DNA of 56,441 bases from assembly GCA_900102235.1 (NCBI GenBank), contig FMVL01000004.1, positions 1 to 56,441 on the forward strand, in the 5' to 3' direction. A program made the translations under genes and the position numbers. Within the stretch, counting starts at the first letter, position 1. Each line of letters opens with the position of its first letter. Positions 53,718-56,441 of this stretch are shown piece after piece. This stretch comes from Lachnospiraceae bacterium XBB2008 (GTDB taxonomy: Bacteria; Bacillota; Clostridia; Lachnospirales; Lachnospiraceae). Below the pieces are notes generated by a model. The model was given only the letters and a program-made list of their open reading frames with translations, had not been told where the DNA came from and made no database searches.

Positions 53718-53746
53718 ATTCTATCATCAGTCCCCTACAACGTCAA
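53718..53746 (-). promoter_or_regulatory. Promoter of the antisense RNA, inside the metH 3' end
   Basis: Minus strand TTGACG, 17 bases, TAGAAT with TGA extended -10. The -35 lies in the last codons of metH and the -10 just past its stop (53727-53729). Confidence 0.75.
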
Positions 53747-56249
53747 GGGCGTAGCGTACTGTAGCCATCGCGTCTTTTGCATAGAAATCGGCGCCTATCG
53801 CATCGGCATATTCCTGCGTGAGCACGGCTCCGCCGACCACGGTCTTAACATCCGGCAGTTGTTCCTTCAGGAGTTTTATCGTCTCCTCCATTGCCGGAAC
53901 GGTGGTTGTCATGAGCGCCGAAAGCCCGACGATGGGAGCCCCCGTGCGCTTTGCCTCGGCAACAACATCCTCCGGAGGGACATCTTTTCCGAGGTCAAAT
54001 ACCTCGAATCCGTAATTTTCCATGATCAGCTTAACTATGTTCTTGCCTATGTCATGTATGTCTCCGTGAACGGTCGCTATCACGAACTTTCCTCTTGAAA
54101 CCTGCTCACCGGGATGCGCGAGCATATCTGCTTTGATAACCTCAAACGCCGACTGTGACGCCTCAGCGCTCATGAGTAGCTGGGGCAGATACATCTTTTT
54201 GGCTTCAAAACCCTGTCCCACGGTATCAAGAGCGGGGATGATCTCCTCGTTCACTATATCGAGACTGGCACGTCCGCCGGCTATCAGTTCCTTGGTGATG
54301 TTTGCGGCCTGATCCTTAAGTCCCTTTATGATGGCACGCTTAAGCGGGGAAACCTGTCCTTCAGAACTACCGGATGCTGCTCCGGGATCCGGGCCGCCCT
54401 GTCCGGATGCACCCTGTCCCGCAGCCAAACCGCCCTGTCCTGCGGATCCTGCTTGGCCTGCAGTTCCAGTTACAGTTCCGCCAACATTAGAACTTGCAGC
54501 CGGTACATAACTGTCCGCAAACCCTATATAATCCATGCAGTTCTCATCCAGATCATGGAGAGCCCTGTATGTGAAGTAGACTTTCATCATCTCCTGAGAG
54601 TGAGGATTCATGATCGCTGCACTTAAGCCCTCTTCGAGCGCAAGTGCAAAGAACGTTGAAGTCACGAGTTCTCTGGCAGGAAGTCCGAATGAGATGTTGG
54701 AAACACCGAGTGAAGTGTGGCATCCGAGCTCATGACGGATAACATGCAGGGACTTTAACGTCGCAAGCGCTGCCTTGGTATCTGCGCTTATCGTCATGGC
54801 CAGCGTATCAAAGAGCAGGTCTTTTTTTCCTATGCCGTATTTGGCAGCTTCATTGATGATATTGCGGGCAATCTCCACTCGTCTCTCAGCCGATTCGGGG
54901 ATCCCGTCCTCATCGAGCGTGAGCGCGACGACCAGTCCGCCGTACTTGGCAACAAGCGGAAAAATAACGTCCATTATCTCCTGTTTTCCGTTGACCGAGT
55001 TGATCAACGCTTTGCCGTTATAGTGTCTGAGAGCTGCTTCCATAGCCACGGGATCCGTAGTGTCTATCTGCAGTGGAAGGTCGATGATAGCCTGCAATTC
55101 GCAGGTCACACGATCGAGAAGTTTCGGCTCATCTATCTCGGGCAGTCCCACATTTACATCAAGGACATGCGCGCCCGCATCCTGCTGACGAAGGCCCTCG
55201 CCCAGGATATAATCAATATCCTCGTCTCTGAGCGCCTGTTTGAAGCGCTTTTTGCCTGTCGGATTGATCCTTTCTCCTATGAGGATCGGAGAATCCTTGA
55301 ACTCGACGGCATGAGTATATGAGGATATGAATGTGATCTCCTTATCGGTAAGGGGATTTTCGGACACATACTGTGCCATCTTCGGTGCGGTCTTCTGCAC
55401 GGTGGCTCGGATATAATCAGGCGTGGTACCGCAACATCCTCCGAGTCCGCGAACGCCCATCTGAGCGAACTCATCCATAAGGGAAGCAAATTCATCGGGA
55501 AATACGTCGTATACTGTCTCTCCGTCCACGGATCTGGGCAGGCCGGCGTTCGGCTTTAAGATAACCGGAACAGAAGCGTACTTTACATATTCTTCGACTA
55601 CGCCCTTAAGCTGCTTGGGGCCAAGTGAGCAGTTAGCGCCTATCGCATCGGCGTGCATGCCCTCGAGCATCGCGATCATGGCTGCGGGGGATGCGCCGGT
55701 CATAAGCTTGCCGTCCTCTCCGTAAGCGTTCGTCACGAATACAGGCAAGTCGGAATTTTCCTTGGCAGCCAGAAGCGCCGCTTTGGTATCGTAGCTGTCG
55801 TTCATCGTCTCAATGAAGATCAGGTCCACGCCATACTCAGCGCCAATCTTCACGGTCTTGGCATAAACCTCAACAGCTTCATCGAATGGCATATCCCCGT
55901 ACGGAGCAAGAAGTCTCCCCATCGGACCTATATCCAGCGCTATGAACTTCTCCTGAGTTCCTGTCGAAGCGTCTCTGGCAGCCCGGGCAACATCTATGGC
56001 ACCGTGGATGATGGCCGTAAGCTCTTCGTCATCGAATTTCAACGAATTGGCTCCGAACGTGTTTGTATATATCACGTTGCTGCCCGCATCGTAGTAGGAT
56101 TTCTGGAGTTCGGTGATTATCTCGGGATGTGAGATATTCCACCGCTCCGGGAGTTCGCCGGGTTTTAAGCCGCGCTTTTGCAGCAACGTACCCATTCCCC
56201 CGTCCAGATAAAGTATGTGGTTTTGTATGTATTCGCGTATGTCTGCCAT
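53727..56249 (-). CDS. metH: Cobalamin-dependent methionine synthase, three-module form
   Basis: An 840-residue enzyme that moves methyl groups from methyltetrahydrofolate to homocysteine. Module 1 (1-290) binds homocysteine through zinc: GANCSLGP and GGCCGTTP give the three Cys. Module 2 (about 310-560) is the folate TIM barrel (ILIGERINPTGKK, DVNVGLPEIDE). Module 3 (about 640-840) is the B12 cap and Rossmann domain with HGDIHDIGKNIV (cobalt-binding His). The AdoMet reactivation domain of long MetH is absent, as usual in Clostridia, which need a separate activator. A Gly/Ala/Gln/Ser linker of about 45 residues precedes module 3. No B12 or SAM riboswitch is seen in the 190 bases upstream in the window. 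Confidence 0.93.
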   Translation of the reverse strand: MADIREYIQNHILYLDGGMGTLLQKRGLKPGELPERWNISHPEIITELQKSYYDAGSNVIYTNTFGANSLKFDDEELTAIIHGAIDVARAARDASTGTQEKFIALDIGPMGRLLAPYGDMPFDEAVEVYAKTVKIGAEYGVDLIFIETMNDSYDTKAALLAAKENSDLPVFVTNAYGEDGKLMTGASPAAMIAMLEGMHADAIGANCSLGPKQLKGVVEEYVKYASVPVILKPNAGLPRSVDGETVYDVFPDEFASLMDEFAQMGVRGLGGCCGTTPDYIRATVQKTAPKMAQYVSENPLTDKEITFISSYTHAVEFKDSPILIGERINPTGKKRFKQALRDEDIDYILGEGLRQQDAGAHVLDVNVGLPEIDEPKLLDRVTCELQAIIDLPLQIDTTDPVAMEAALRHYNGKALINSVNGKQEIMDVIFPLVAKYGGLVVALTLDEDGIPESAERRVEIARNIINEAAKYGIGKKDLLFDTLAMTISADTKAALATLKSLHVIRHELGCHTSLGVSNISFGLPARELVTSTFFALALEEGLSAAIMNPHSQEMMKVYFTYRALHDLDENCMDYIGFADSYVPAASSNVGGTVTGTAGQAGSAGQGGLAAGQGASGQGGPDPGAASGSSEGQVSPLKRAIIKGLKDQAANITKELIAGGRASLDIVNEEIIPALDTVGQGFEAKKMYLPQLLMSAEASQSAFEVIKADMLAHPGEQVSRGKFVIATVHGDIHDIGKNIVKLIMENYGFEVFDLGKDVPPEDVVAEAKRTGAPIVGLSALMTTTVPAMEETIKLLKEQLPDVKTVVGGAVLTQEYADAIGADFYAKDAMATVRYALDVVGD

Positions 56250-56323
56250 GGTTCTTCCTTTTTTTGATTATTATGATTTATTCTGCGGTTTTGCCTTATC
56301 CGGGCGGGCATTAACCGCGGTTT

Positions 56324-56441
56324 ATGACTTGCAGAGCACTTTTTCTCTCTCAGGTCATAAATGCTTCTTGATCCGCTGTCCTTTGCATGCTTTCCATGGT
56401 CGCCTGTGAGCCGTTTCATGACCTACAGAGCACTTTTTCCC
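56324..56441. repeat. Second array of ATGAC...GTCAT palindromes, cut by window edge
   Basis: A palindrome ATGACTTGC...CAGGTCAT (56324-56358, 35 bases) is followed after exactly 59 bases by the start of another (ATGACCTACAGAGCACTTTT, 56418 on). Period 94. The repeat layout equals that at 34785-35013 although the sequence differs. It lies upstream of metH. The 56250-56323 stretch has AAAGGAAG before the metH start and an AACCGCGGTT palindrome. Confidence 0.8.

Noticed and set aside
56250-56441. Cobalamin or SAM riboswitch before metH
   Set aside because: No conserved core element is seen in the visible 190 bases, which are partly repeat array; sequence beyond the edge could still hold one.

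Overview
The window looks like a chromosomal segment of a Gram-positive anaerobe of the class Clostridia, most likely Lachnospiraceae (Butyrivibrio/Roseburia-like). The reasons are the low-to-mid GC content, strong AGGAGG-type ribosome binding sites, sigma-A promoters with TGn extended -10 boxes, and Clostridia-typical families (DUF4364, DUF4250, DUF5722, DUF4125, DUF1385, CmpB-type membrane protein). The genus is inference; nothing here fixes it.

Layout. 1-1382: the 5' part of a group II intron with its reverse transcriptase (minus strand, running off the left edge), sitting just behind the terminator of a 1460-residue cell-surface protein (1458-5840). 6154-6699: DUF4364 gene on plus. 6723-25626: a long minus-strand run starting at a promoter in front of prfA and passing through NUDIX, valS, folC, an unlisted 59-residue gene, a zinc-ribbon/TPR membrane protein, a MATE exporter, a Rad3/DinG helicase with a RecB-like nuclease region, two membrane proteins, mtnA, an S66 carboxypeptidase, DUF4250, rarA and a membrane-anchored DUF5722 glycosidase-like protein. 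25766-29119: a soluble protein joining two CbbX-type AAA+ modules to an FtsH-type M41 zinc peptidase. 29215-33936: a sugar ABC transporter (ATPase, two permeases, binding protein). 34010-34663: mntP. 35040-37602: rpmE, DUF1385, prmC. 37955-38698: a FliD-tail-like protein behind a sigma-D promoter. 38954-41456: a zinc-type efflux operon (HMA protein, P1B ATPase, ArsR repressor). 41463-42872: rho. 43226-49373: tig-clpP-clpX-lon-engB, a protein folding and degradation operon. 49588-50073: CYTH protein. 50079-53415: TPR-DUF4125 protein and HAD phosphatase. 53727-56249: cobalamin-dependent metH without the reactivation domain.

The usual Firmicutes neighbours rho, rpmE, DUF1385, prmC and prfA are all present in order but are separated by two blocks: the sigma-D gene plus zinc operon (37.9-41.5 kb), and the AAA-M41 protein, ABC transporter and mntP (25.7-34.7 kb).

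The most interesting items are: (1) a compact convergent locus at 53401-53746 with a 32-residue hydrophobic peptide, a facing promoter inside the metH end, a shared terminator and repeats in the layout of Fst-type type I toxin-antitoxin loci; (2) the AAA-AAA-M41 protein; (3) two arrays of ATGAC...GTCAT palindromes with a 94-96 bp period and exactly 59-bp spacers; (4) a DUF1385 protein whose acidic DxDGDG tail is cut by an in-frame stop while the old reading frame continues to a TAATG junction with prmC. All calls are from reading the sequence; no database search was run.
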